A stretch of 64,000 bases of DNA from Pelomonas sp036401055 (GTDB taxonomy: Bacteria; Pseudomonadota; Gammaproteobacteria; Burkholderiales; Burkholderiaceae_C): positions 23,938-87,937 of the forward strand of contig DASWWC010000109.1 in NCBI GenBank assembly GCA_036401055.1, given 5' to 3'. Shown piece after piece: positions 1 through 8,420 of this stretch. The notes beneath the pieces were generated by a model. That model ran no database searches. It saw nothing but the letters and a program-made list of their open reading frames with translations, and was not told the origin of the DNA. The translations under genes and the position numbers were made by a program. The stretch's first letter is position 1. The number at the start of each line of letters is the position of its first letter.

Positions 1-2489
1 TAGTTGGCCTGCACGCCGATGCCCGACATCCAGCCCGGCAGCATGTCGAGGTAGCGCTGGAAGGCGATCTCGAAGCCGCGGGCGTGGCCCTTGGCGCCGT
101 TGACCGGCGACGTGACGGTGAAGTTCAGCGGGTTGCCGGCAGCGTCGCGCAGCACGGTGGTGGCCGACTGCTTGACGATGATGTCGTCCAGCTGCTTGTT
201 GAACACCGCCAGCGTCAGCGAGCCGTTCTTGGCGAAGTACCACTCGGCGGTCAGGTCCAGCTGGGTGGACTTGACCGGCTTGAGCAGCGGGTTGCCGTTG
301 GCCGTGCCGCTGAGGTTGACGGCGTCGATGACCAGCACGGAGTCGTTGTTCTCCGTGTGCTTGGTCGTCGTCAGCTCCATCGACGTGTAGGCCTGCATGT
401 CCGAGAAGTCGGGACGCGAGACGCCCTTGGCGACGGCGGCACGGAACTGCAGCTTGTCGCTGGCCTTGAAGCGCAGGTTCAGGCTGGGCAGCACGTTGAT
501 GTAGCTCTGCTCGGCGCTGATCGGTGCCGCAAAGCTGGCGATGACTGGCACCGGCACGCCGGTCACCGATTGGCCCGGCGTCGGACTGATGCCCGCGTTG
601 TTGTTGAAGACCGTGTAGCCGGAGGCCTTCATCTCGGTGCGCACGGCGCGCAGGCCGACGTTGCCGTCCACCGGCGCGCCGGAGTCGGTGAAGTCGAAGC
701 GCAGCTGGGCGTAGGCGGCCTGGGTGCGCTCGTGCTGCTCGTTGTCGCCGGCCGGGCTGGTGCCGAAGCTGGCCGGCTGCCACGGCGCGCAGCCGCTGCC
801 CCAGCCGTTGGCCGCCGTGAACTCCTGGCAGCGGATGTCGTGGTACTTGTGCAGCGCCGCGTAGCTGGTCGGGTAGTCCTTGGCCAGGGACACGTGGGGC
901 ACGTAGATGGCGGGCACGTTCTGGCCGCCGAAGAAGTTCTTGAACGTGTGCAGCGTGACCGGCGCATTGAAGCGCGGATCGCTCAGGTAGGCCACGTCGC
1001 TGATGTCCCAGCCGCGCTGCCAGGTCTGCGTGATGGCGGACCAGTTGTAGTCGGGCACCGTCTTGGTGGTGGTGGCGTCGCGGTCGGTCAGGCGCACGCC
1101 GAAGGACAGGTCCTGCAGCACGGCGTGGTCGAAGTTGAACTTGGCGTCCGCGCGCCAGGCCTTCTGCTCGGCCTTGCTGCGGTCCAGGTGCTCCATCGTG
1201 AAGGCCCAGTAGTAGTTGGCCTTGTTCTGCAGCGCGGCCAGGTCGGCGGCGTCGAAGACGACGCGCGGCGTGGAGCCGGTCAGGTCCAGCGTCTCCTTGG
1301 GCATCAGCAGGCCGGTGGCGACGGTGGAGTCGAAGGCGTTGGTGTTGGAGCGCACCAGCTGCAGGTCGGTGCTGAAGCTCCAGCGGTCGCTGGCCTTCCA
1401 GGCCAGGTTCCAACCCAGGTCGCGGGTCTTGGAGTTGCGCGTCATGTAGCGCGTGTCGGCGCCGAAGTTGACGCCGCCGTCGGCCGGCTGGGTCAGCGTG
1501 CCGCTGACGAAGACGTTGTTGCTGTTGTACTTGGCGTCGCTGCCGATGACGATGTTCCAGGGGTTGGTCTGCGCGAACAGCGCGTTCTCGTCCCACTGCA
1601 TGCGGTACTTGGACTGGAAGTAGGTCAGCGAGCTGCTGAGGTTGTCCTTCTTCCACTGCAGTGCGCCGTACAGGCCGTTGCGGTCACGCTCGAAGTTGGA
1701 GTCGCGCCACTGCGCACCCTTGGGCACCCAGTGCGTGCCGTCGATCTTGTAGTAGGGCTCGACCTGCCAGAGGTCGGTGCGGGTGGTGCTCTTGCTGTTG
1801 GCCAGGCTCAGCAGCATGCCAACCTTGCCGATGTCGGTCTGCCAGCTGTTGGCCAGCAGGCCGGAGGCCGAGGGGCTGAACTTGCCCTGCAGCTCGTTGT
1901 ACTTGCCGACGGCCGTGATGTGGCCCTTGAAGCCGGCGTAGTCGAAGGGCATGGCGGTGCGCAGGTTCACCAGGCCGCCGATGGAGCCTTCGATCTGCGA
2001 GGCCGACGGGTTCTTGAACACGTCCACCGCGGCCAGCAGTTCGGGCGGCACGTCCTCGAAGTTCAGCGCGCGGCCGCCGTTGGCGGAGAAGGTGTCGCGG
2101 CCGTTCACTTCGGAGCGGACATACGAGAGGCCGCGGATGTTGACGCTGGAGCCCTCCACTGAGTAGTGCTCGGGGTCGCCCTTGGCCATGGTGCGGTCGA
2201 TGGTCACGCCGACGACGCGCTGCAGCACCTCGGTGACGGACTGGTCGGGCAGCTTGCCGATGTCGTCGGCGACGATGGAGTCGACGATCTCGTCGGAGTT
2301 CTGCTTGATGCGCTGCGCCGACTCCAGCGCCGCGCGGCGGCCGCTGACGACGACGGTCTCGACCTTCTGGACGGGGGCCGACGCGGCGGCTGCCGGCGCG
2401 GGCGGGGTCTGCGCCATCGCCAGGCCGCTGCTGAGCAGCGCGGCCTGGGCGGCGGCGAGGGAAATGATGGTTCTCTGGTGTTGTTTCAC
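1..2489 (-). CDS. TonB-dependent receptor, carbohydrate type (3' end outside window)
   Basis: Outer-membrane receptor expected to import an oligosaccharide using TonB energy. The GTG start at 2489 is chosen because it follows a good ribosome site (GAGGAGACAT) and opens a signal peptide ending SSGLAMAQ. A plug domain follows (VETVVVSGRRAAL, then IVDSIVADDIGKLPDQS and SVNIRGL), typical of the Xanthomonas/Caulobacter receptor group. About 829 codons are visible. The frame is still open at base 1 in a strand reading GWMSGIGVQANY, so probably 100-150 C-terminal residues of the barrel lie outside. It lies 146 bp downstream of xylA on the same strand, with a strong hairpin between, which suggests xylose-linked expression. 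The substrate is inferred from neighbours (xylose or xyloglucan oligosaccharides). Confidence 0.9.
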   Translation of the reverse strand, partial: MKQHQRTIISLAAAQAALLSSGLAMAQTPPAPAAAASAPVQKVETVVVSGRRAALESAQRIKQNSDEIVDSIVADDIGKLPDQSVTEVLQRVVGVTIDRTMAKGDPEHYSVEGSSVNIRGLSYVRSEVNGRDTFSANGGRALNFEDVPPELLAAVDVFKNPSASQIEGSIGGLVNLRTAMPFDYAGFKGHITAVGKYNELQGKFSPSASGLLANSWQTDIGKVGMLLSLANSKSTTRTDLWQVEPYYKIDGTHWVPKGAQWRDSNFERDRNGLYGALQWKKDNLSSSLTYFQSKYRMQWDENALFAQTNPWNIVIGSDAKYNSNNVFVSGTLTQPADGGVNFGADTRYMTRNSKTRDLGWNLAWKASDRWSFSTDLQLVRSNTNAFDSTVATGLLMPKETLDLTGSTPRVVFDAADLAALQNKANYYWAFTMEHLDRSKAEQKAWRADAKFNFDHAVLQDLSFGVRLTDRDATTTKTVPDYNWSAITQTWQRGWDISDVAYLSDPRFNAPVTLHTFKNFFGGQNVPAIYVPHVSLAKDYPTSYAALHKYHDIRCQEFTAANGWGSGCAPWQPASFGTSPAGDNEQHERTQAAYAQLRFDFTDSGAPVDGNVGLRAVRTEMKASGYTVFNNNAGISPTPGQSVTGVPVPVIASFAAPISAEQSYINVLPSLNLRFKASDKLQFRAAVAKGVSRPDFSDMQAYTSMELTTTKHTENNDSVLVIDAVNLSGTANGNPLLKPVKSTQLDLTAEWYFAKNGSLTLAVFNKQLDDIIVKQSATTVLRDAAGNPLNFTVTSPVNGAKGHARGFEIAFQRYLDMLPGWMSGIGVQAN

Positions 2490-2565
2490 GATGTCTCCTC
2501 TACTGGGTTTCGGGGGCTCTGGGCCGTTGTCGTGGTGCTGGTTCGGCGGGAATGCGCTGGGATCA

Positions 2566-2591
2566 ACATCGCCCGTGCCGGCGGGCGATGT
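2566..2591 (-). other. Perfect intercistronic hairpin between xylA and the TonB receptor
   Basis: ACATCGCCCG at 2566-2575 pairs perfectly with CGGGCGATGT at 2582-2591 around a 6-base loop. It lies 45 bases after the xylA stop and about 76 bases before the receptor start. No T-run follows on the minus strand, so it is more likely an mRNA-stabilising or processing element, or a weak terminator, than a full intrinsic terminator. Confidence 0.55.
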
Positions 2592-2635
2592 GGTGGAAAG
2601 GGGCGAGGGACGTCATGCCGATGGCGCGGACGGCG

Positions 2636-3949
2636 TCAGGCGCAGAAGCGGTTGACGAGGTTCTCCAGCACCTCCTGGCGGCCGGAGACGGGGGCGACGT
2701 CGACGTTCCTCGCGAGCACCTCGTCGGCCAGCTCGGCCAGCGTGCGGCGGCCTTGCAGGATGTCCTGGCCGGCGGCGCTGTCCCAACCCGCATAACGCGC
2801 GTCCTGCGCGGCCTGCAGACGGCCGTCGACGATCATCTTTTCGGCGATCAGCAGCGCCTGCGCGCAGACGTCCATGCCGCCGATGTGGCCGTGGAACAGA
2901 TCGGCCGCGTCGATGCTCTGGCGGCGCACCTTGGCGTCGAAGTTCAGGCCGCCCGAGCCCAGGCCGCCGGCCTTGAGCACGTGGTACAGCGCGATGGCCG
3001 TCTCGGGCACGTTGTTGGGGAACTGGTCGGTGTCCCAGCCCAGCTGTGGGTCGCCGCGGTTCATGTCCAGGCTGCCGAGGATGCCCAGGGCGCCGGCCGT
3101 GGCGATCTCGTGCTCGAAGCTGTGGCCCGACAGCGTCGCGTGGTTGGCCTCGATGTTGACCCTGACCTCGTTCTCCAGGCCGTAGCGCTTCAGGAAGCCG
3201 TAGACGGTGGCGGTGTCGAAGTCGTACTGGTGCTTGGACGGCTCGCGCGGCTTGGGCTCGATGAGGATGGCGCCCTTGAAACCGATCTTGTGCTTGTAGT
3301 CCACCACCATGGTCAGGAAGCGGCCCAGCTGGTCCAACTCCTGGCCCAGGCGGGTGTTCAGCAGCGTTTCGTAGCCCTCGCGGCCGCCCCACAGCACGTA
3401 GTTCTCGCCGCCGAGGCTGAGCGTGGCGTCCATGGCGTCGCGCACCTGCAGCGCGGCCATCTTGAAGATCTCGGGGTCGGGGTTGCTCGCGGCGCCCGAC
3501 ATGAAGCGGCGGTGGCTGAACAGGTTGGCTGTGCCCCACAGCAGCTTGAGGCCGGTGGCCTGTTGCTTGGCCGCCAGCACCTCGACGATGCGCTTGAAGT
3601 TGTCCTGGCTTTCGCGCGGCGTGGCGCCCTCGGGGGCCACGTCACGGTCGTGGAAGCAGTAGTAGGGGATGCCGAGCTTGCTGAAGAACTCGAAGGCGGC
3701 ATCGGCCTTCAGCTTCGCCAGCTCCATCGGCGAGCCGCCCTGGAACCAGGGGCGCTCGAAGGTGGCGCCGCCGAAGGGGTCCAGGCCGGTCCAGACGAAG
3801 TTGTGCCAGTAGCAGGCGGCGAAGCGCAGATGGTCTTCCATGCGCTTGCCCAGGACGATGCGGTCCTTGTCGTAGTGCTTGAAGGCCAGGTCATTGGGGC
3901 TGTCGGCGCCCTCAAAGCGGATGGGCTGGATGTGTTCGAAGTAGCTCAT
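2636..3949 (-). CDS. xylA: Xylose isomerase
   Basis: Cytoplasmic enzyme converting D-xylose to D-xylulose. The 437 residues match the length of class II (E. coli-type) xylose isomerases. Conserved blocks are all present: CFHDRDVAPEG with the ring-opening His100, VLWGGREGYETLLNT, metal ligand E231 in EPKPREP, IEANHATLSGHSFEHE with His270, and metal-site aspartates in GSLDMNRGDPQLGWDTDQFP (around D295, D306 and D308). It overlaps xylB by 4 bp (ATGA), so translation is probably coupled. The ROK regulator and xylulokinase upstream fit the classical isomerase route feeding the pentose phosphate pathway. Confidence 0.98.
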   Translation of the reverse strand: MSYFEHIQPIRFEGADSPNDLAFKHYDKDRIVLGKRMEDHLRFAACYWHNFVWTGLDPFGGATFERPWFQGGSPMELAKLKADAAFEFFSKLGIPYYCFHDRDVAPEGATPRESQDNFKRIVEVLAAKQQATGLKLLWGTANLFSHRRFMSGAASNPDPEIFKMAALQVRDAMDATLSLGGENYVLWGGREGYETLLNTRLGQELDQLGRFLTMVVDYKHKIGFKGAILIEPKPREPSKHQYDFDTATVYGFLKRYGLENEVRVNIEANHATLSGHSFEHEIATAGALGILGSLDMNRGDPQLGWDTDQFPNNVPETAIALYHVLKAGGLGSGGLNFDAKVRRQSIDAADLFHGHIGGMDVCAQALLIAEKMIVDGRLQAAQDARYAGWDSAAGQDILQGRRTLAELADEVLARNVDVAPVSGRQEVLENLVNRFCA

Positions 3950-5403
3950 GTCTCGGATCGGAGTCGGCGGTAAAGGTCACGGAAGCGCGCCAGGCGCGGG
4001 GCCAGGCGGGCATGTCGTTCTGTGCTCGGCGCAAAGCGCGCCGAGATGTCGGGGCGGGTGCAGACGGCGGCGACGTCGCCGCCCGCGGCCAGCCAGCCGA
4101 GGCGGGCGGCGCCCAGGGCACCGCCGGCTTCGCTGCCGCTGTGGACGACGATCTCCACGTCCAGCGCGTCGGCGATCAGCTGCGCCCAGTAGGGGCTGCG
4201 CGAGCCGCCGCCCACCAGCGACAGCGTGCGCACCTCGGTGCCGGCGGCGCGCAGGGCGGCCAGGCCATCGGCCAGGCCGAAAGCCACGCCTTCGAGCACG
4301 GCATAGGTGCAGTCGGCGCGCGTGGTGGCGGCCTTCAGGCCGTGGAACACGCCGGGCGCGAAGGGGTCGTTGTGCGGCGTGCGCTCGCCGGCCAGGTAGG
4401 GCAGGAAGGTGGGAGCCCGCTCCGTGACTGCGCTGTCATTGGACGTTAGCTCGGCCAGCAGGGCTGCCTCGTGCTGGCCCACGAGATTGCAGAACCAGCG
4501 CAGGCAGCTGGCGGCCGACAGCATGACGCTCATCTGGTGCCAGCGCTGGGGCAGCGCATGACAGAAGGCGTGCACGGCTGAGGCCGGGTTGGGCCGGTAG
4601 CGGTCGTTGACGACGAAGAGCACGCCCGAGGTGCCCAGAGAGATGAAGCCGTCGCCCGGCTGCGTGGCGCCGATGCCGATGGCGCTGGCGGCGTTGTCGC
4701 CCGCGCCGCCGGCCACGACGACCTCGGGGCCCAGGCCCCAGGCGGCGGCCAGCTCGGGCCTCAGCACGCCGCTGGACTGGCTGGCTTCCACCAGGCGGGG
4801 CATGTGGGCGCGGCTCAGGCCTGTGGCGGCCAGCAGCTCGTCGGACCAGTCGCGGCGCGCCACGTCCAGCCACAGCGTGCCGGCGGCGTCGGAGGGGTCG
4901 GACACTTTGTCGCCGGTCAGCTGCAGGCGCAGCCAGTCCTTGGGCAGCAGCACGCTGGCCACACGGGCGAAGACCTCGGGCTCGTGCTTGCGCACCCACA
5001 GCAGCTTGGGTGCGGTGAAGCCGGGCATGGCGAGATTGCCGGCGATGTCGTGCAGCGCGGGTGCGGCAGCTTCCAGCTCGGTGCACTCGGCATGGCAGCG
5101 GCCGTCGTTCCACAGGATCGCGGGGCGCAGCACGGCGTCGGCCGCGTCGAGCAGCGCCGCGCCGTGCATCTGGCCCGACAGGCCGATGGCGCGCACGGCG
5201 GCGAACTCGGTCGGGTGCGTCGTGCGCAGCACGGCCACGGCGGTCTGCGTGGCCTGCCACCAGGCAGTGGGGTCCTGCTCGGACCACAACGGCTGCGGGC
5301 TCTGCAGCGTCAGCGCGCTGCCGGCGGTGCCGATAATGCGGCCCGTGCCGTCGAGCAGCAGCAGCTTGACTTCCGAGGTGCCAAGATCAATGCCGAGATA
5401 CAT
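3946..5403 (-). CDS. xylB: Xylulokinase (FGGY family)
   Basis: Phosphorylates D-xylulose to xylulose 5-phosphate in the cytoplasm. The 485-residue protein starts with the first FGGY phosphate loop (GIDLGTSEVKLLLLD), has the substrate motif GLSGQMHGA near residue 75, and the second ATP-binding block AGGAGDNAAS with the likely catalytic base D236. Its ATG shares one base with the TGA of the upstream ROK gene (TGATG), and its own stop overlaps the xylA start. The three genes therefore form a tight operon. Confidence 0.97.
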   Translation of the reverse strand: MYLGIDLGTSEVKLLLLDGTGRIIGTAGSALTLQSPQPLWSEQDPTAWWQATQTAVAVLRTTHPTEFAAVRAIGLSGQMHGAALLDAADAVLRPAILWNDGRCHAECTELEAAAPALHDIAGNLAMPGFTAPKLLWVRKHEPEVFARVASVLLPKDWLRLQLTGDKVSDPSDAAGTLWLDVARRDWSDELLAATGLSRAHMPRLVEASQSSGVLRPELAAAWGLGPEVVVAGGAGDNAASAIGIGATQPGDGFISLGTSGVLFVVNDRYRPNPASAVHAFCHALPQRWHQMSVMLSAASCLRWFCNLVGQHEAALLAELTSNDSAVTERAPTFLPYLAGERTPHNDPFAPGVFHGLKAATTRADCTYAVLEGVAFGLADGLAALRAAGTEVRTLSLVGGGSRSPYWAQLIADALDVEIVVHSGSEAGGALGAARLGWLAAGGDVAAVCTRPDISARFAPSTERHARLAPRLARFRDLYRRLRSET

Positions 5404-6629
5404 CAGGCGGTTTCTTCTGCAAGGGTGACGCCCGTGTCGGCCAGCGGCAGCGCGGGGCGGGTGAGTCGGTAGCGGGCCAGCGCGGCGGCGCCTATGGCCA
5501 CGGCGTTGGCGCCGAAGCGCGAGACGCGCACGGCCGGCGGCGGCAGGCTGGCCGCGGCGGCGTAGTCCAGCAGCGTGTCCAGCGCAGGCTTCAGGAAGGG
5601 CTCGCCCAGCTCCACCACCGCGCCGCCCAGCACGATGCCGGCGGGGTCGTAGGCGGTGGCCAGGTTTTGCAGCAGCACGCCGAGGTGGCGGCCGGCGGAG
5701 TTGACGGCCTTCAGCGTCAGCGGGTCTTCGTCCACCAGATGGGCGCGCACCTCGGCCAGCGAGCGCAGCGCGGTCGGGTCCTCGCGGTCGCCCAGCATGG
5801 CGCGCGTCGCGATCAGTGCCTCGGCGCAGCCGCGGCGCCCGCAGGAGCAGCGCGGGCCGCCCAACTGCAGCACCATGTGACCCACCTCGCCGGCAAAGCC
5901 GCGGCTGCCGGTCAGCAGGCGGTCGCCGACGATGACGCCGGCGCCCAGACCCTGGTTGATGGACACGTAGAGCAGCGGGTCCGACGCCGGCGTGGGGTTG
6001 AACTCCAGCTCGCCCAGGGCAGCGACGTCGGCCTCGTTCTGGATGAACAGCGGCACGCCGGCCAGCGCGCTGTCCTGCAGCTTCTCGCCCAGCAGCGCAC
6101 CGAAGGCCACGTCGCGCCAGCCCAGGTTGGGGGCGAAGTGCAGCACGCCGCGCGCCTCGTTGACGCCGCCCGGCAGGCCCACGCCGATGCCCAGCACCTG
6201 CTGGCCGGCGTCCAGTTGCTTGCGCAGCTTCAAGAGCGCGGTGGCCAGGCTGTTGATGCAGGCCTTGGCGCTGCGGCTGGCGCCGTAGTTGGCGACGGTG
6301 CAGGCCCGCATCTCGCCGGTCAGCGAGGTCGCGACGACGCGCACGGACTCGATGCCCACCTCGGCGCCCAGCAGCAGCAGGCGGTTGGGGTCGATGAACA
6401 GCGGCGTGGGGCGGCGGCCCAGGTCACCGGTGGCGACGACCTCGCGCTCGACCAGCCAGCCCTCGTTGATCAGCTCGCGCACCAGCAGGCTGACGGTGGA
6501 CTTGGTCAGGCCCACGGCGCCGGCCAGGTCGGCACGCGACAGCCCCGGGTTGGCACAAAGGTGCCTCACCAGTGCCATGCGATTGATGACCTTGAGCAGC
6601 TGCTGGCTGCCGGCGGCTTCGACCTGCAA
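5403..6629 (-). CDS. xylR: ROK-family repressor, probable xylose-responsive regulator XylR
   Basis: Transcriptional regulator with an N-terminal winged helix (residues about 20-60: LSRADLAGAVGLTKSTVSLLVREL) and a C-terminal ROK sugar-binding domain. That domain carries GIGVGLPGGV, EVGHM (248-252) and the zinc motif CSCGRRGCAE (261-270). The start is a TTG at 6629, supported by a strong ribosome site GGAGACAAC just upstream; no ATG fits better. It is the first gene of the xylBA operon. Family knowledge suggests it represses the operon and is released by xylose. A palindrome in the upstream divergent region is a plausible operator. The xylose specificity rests on context. Confidence 0.88.
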   Translation of the reverse strand: MQVEAAGSQQLLKVINRMALVRHLCANPGLSRADLAGAVGLTKSTVSLLVRELINEGWLVEREVVATGDLGRRPTPLFIDPNRLLLLGAEVGIESVRVVATSLTGEMRACTVANYGASRSAKACINSLATALLKLRKQLDAGQQVLGIGVGLPGGVNEARGVLHFAPNLGWRDVAFGALLGEKLQDSALAGVPLFIQNEADVAALGELEFNPTPASDPLLYVSINQGLGAGVIVGDRLLTGSRGFAGEVGHMVLQLGGPRCSCGRRGCAEALIATRAMLGDREDPTALRSLAEVRAHLVDEDPLTLKAVNSAGRHLGVLLQNLATAYDPAGIVLGGAVVELGEPFLKPALDTLLDYAAAASLPPPAVRVSRFGANAVAIGAAALARYRLTRPALPLADTGVTLAEETA

Positions 6630-6681
6630 GCGTTGTCTCCTAGTACTTGGTAGGGCCTGTCAGGGCAGGCTTTGGAGCATA

Positions 6682-6706
6682 TTAGTTCGGCCGTCGCACG
6701 AAGTAA
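6682..6706. promoter_or_regulatory. Candidate ROK/XylR operator (imperfect palindrome)
   Basis: TTAGTTCG at 6682-6689 and CGAAGTAA at 6699-6706 form an inverted repeat with one mismatch and a 9-base spacer, in the AT-rich part of the divergent region between the ROK gene and the halogenase-like gene. Shape and spacing are typical of ROK-family operators. The link to this regulator is an inference. Confidence 0.5.
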
Positions 6707-6812
6707 ATTGGGTGAAAGCCCCTAGCGCGTTTGGCGCCGACGCAACGAAGATCGCGCCGCTCGCCGCTGTGGACCCTGCCGGTCCGGCGTGCGCAGCGCT
6801 CGCGAGATCCCG

Positions 6813-8339
6813 ATGTCCGACCCGTCTCTTCGCAAGATCGTCATCGTTGGCGGTGGCACCGCCGGCTGGATGGCGGCCGCCCCGCTGGCGCAGCTGTTCG
6901 CCCGCGCCGGCGAGGCGCGCCCGGAGCTGGTGCTGGTGGAGTCGCCCGACATCGGCACCATCGGCGTGGGCGAGGCCACGCTGCCGCCCATCCGCGCCTA
7001 CAACCGCGCGCTGGGTCTGGACGGCGCCGACTTCGTCAGGAGGACGCAGGGCAGCTTCAAGCTGGGCATCGAGTTCCGCGACTGGGGCCGCGTGGGGCAC
7101 CGCTTCTTCCACGGCTTCGGCGACTTCGGCCCGCCCATCGAGAACCGCTCGCCCTGGCAGCACTGGCTGAGGCTCGCCCGCGTGGTGCAGGACATGCCGC
7201 ACTACGAGGATTGGTCGACGTCCACGGTGATGTCGCGGCGCAACCGCTTCACGCCGCCGGAGGGCGACACGCCGTCCGCTGCCAACGCGTTCTCGTTCGC
7301 GTATCACTTCGACGCCGGCCTGTACGCGGCCTACCTGCGCGACTACGCCGTGCAGCGTGGCACGCAGCGCATTGAGGGCTTGATCGTCGATGTGGAGCTG
7401 CGGCCCGAGGACGGCTTCGTCGCGGCGGTGAAGCTGGCCGACGGCCGCCGCATCGAGGGCGATCTGTTCGTCGACTGCTCGGGCTTTCGCGCACTGCTCA
7501 TCGGCGGCGCGATGCAGTCGCCCTTCGAGGACTGGAGCGCGCTGCTGCCCTGCAACAGCGCGCTGGCCGTGCCCAGTGAGCGCGTCGCACCGCTGACGCC
7601 GTACACGACGTCCACCGCCAAGGCGGCCGGCTGGCAGTGGCGCATCCCGCTGCAGCACCGCACGGGCAACGGCCACGTCTACTGCAGCAGCTTCATCAGC
7701 GACGACGAGGCCGCGAGCACGCTGCTGGCGGGCCTGGACAGCAAGGCGCTGGACACGCCGCGCCAGTTGCGCTTCACCACCGGCCGGCGCCGGCAGGGGT
7801 GGGTGAAAAACGTCGTCGCGATCGGCCTGTCCGGCGGCTTCCTGGAGCCGCTCGAATCGACCAGCATCCAGCTCATCATGGACGGCGTCGGGCGGTTGAT
7901 CCAGTTCCTGCCGGACCGGCGCTGCCAGCCGCACCTGGCGGCCGAGTTCAACCGGCTGATGGGCCAGCAGTACGAGTCCACGCGCGACTTCATCGCGCTG
8001 CACTACAAGCTGACCGAGCGGCGCGACAGCGAGCTGTGGCGCTACTGCGCGGCCATGCCCATCCCCGACAACCTGGCCCACCAGATCGAGCTGTTCCGCA
8101 CGACGGGCCGCGTCGCCATCTTCGACCGGGACAGCTTTGCCGAGCCGTCCTGGGTGTCCCTCTTCCTGGGCCTGGGGCTCAAGCCCGAGGCCTACGACCC
8201 CTTCGTCGATCTCGTCGACGAAGCCGCCCTGGTGCAGCACTTCGCACGGCTGCGCCAGGCCATCGCCCAGACCGTGGCGGGCATGCCCGACCACGCCGAC
8301 TACATCTCACGTCACGTGAAGGCGCCTGCACCAGCCTGA
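6813..8339 (+). CDS. Flavin-dependent halogenase-like protein (tryptophan halogenase family)
   Basis: Member of the FAD-dependent tryptophan halogenase family; the real substrate is unknown. Visible motifs are the FAD-binding GGGTAGWMAAA near the N-terminus, GTIGVGEATLPPI, a lysine in GSFKLGIEF (K83) that aligns with the catalytic lysine of PrnA-type enzymes, the family signature GWQWRIP, and GGFLEPLESTS. The ATG at 6813 is preferred because the FAD motif starts within ten residues; an in-frame GTG at 6789 would add eight residues. Length is 508 residues, usual for the family. It is the first gene of the plus-strand glycan operon, 81 bp before the GH31 gene, and no biosynthetic genes are nearby. 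A role in sugar uptake or in modifying a glycan- or receptor-linked molecule is speculation. Confidence 0.85.
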   Translation: MSDPSLRKIVIVGGGTAGWMAAAPLAQLFARAGEARPELVLVESPDIGTIGVGEATLPPIRAYNRALGLDGADFVRRTQGSFKLGIEFRDWGRVGHRFFHGFGDFGPPIENRSPWQHWLRLARVVQDMPHYEDWSTSTVMSRRNRFTPPEGDTPSAANAFSFAYHFDAGLYAAYLRDYAVQRGTQRIEGLIVDVELRPEDGFVAAVKLADGRRIEGDLFVDCSGFRALLIGGAMQSPFEDWSALLPCNSALAVPSERVAPLTPYTTSTAKAAGWQWRIPLQHRTGNGHVYCSSFISDDEAASTLLAGLDSKALDTPRQLRFTTGRRRQGWVKNVVAIGLSGGFLEPLESTSIQLIMDGVGRLIQFLPDRRCQPHLAAEFNRLMGQQYESTRDFIALHYKLTERRDSELWRYCAAMPIPDNLAHQIELFRTTGRVAIFDRDSFAEPSWVSLFLGLGLKPEAYDPFVDLVDEAALVQHFARLRQAIAQTVAGMPDHADYISRHVKAPAPA

Positions 8340-8420
8340 GGAGAAGGCAAGCACACCACAACAAGCAAGACGGGGCCGGCATCCCAGCCGGCCGAACGGA
8401 GACAACCAGGAAACCACCCC

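Noticed and set aside
84..2162. Open plus-strand frame across the first TonB receptor
   Set aside because: The minus strand encodes an unmistakable receptor with signal peptide, plug and barrel; the plus frame is a repetitive Val/Gly/Arg/His shadow.
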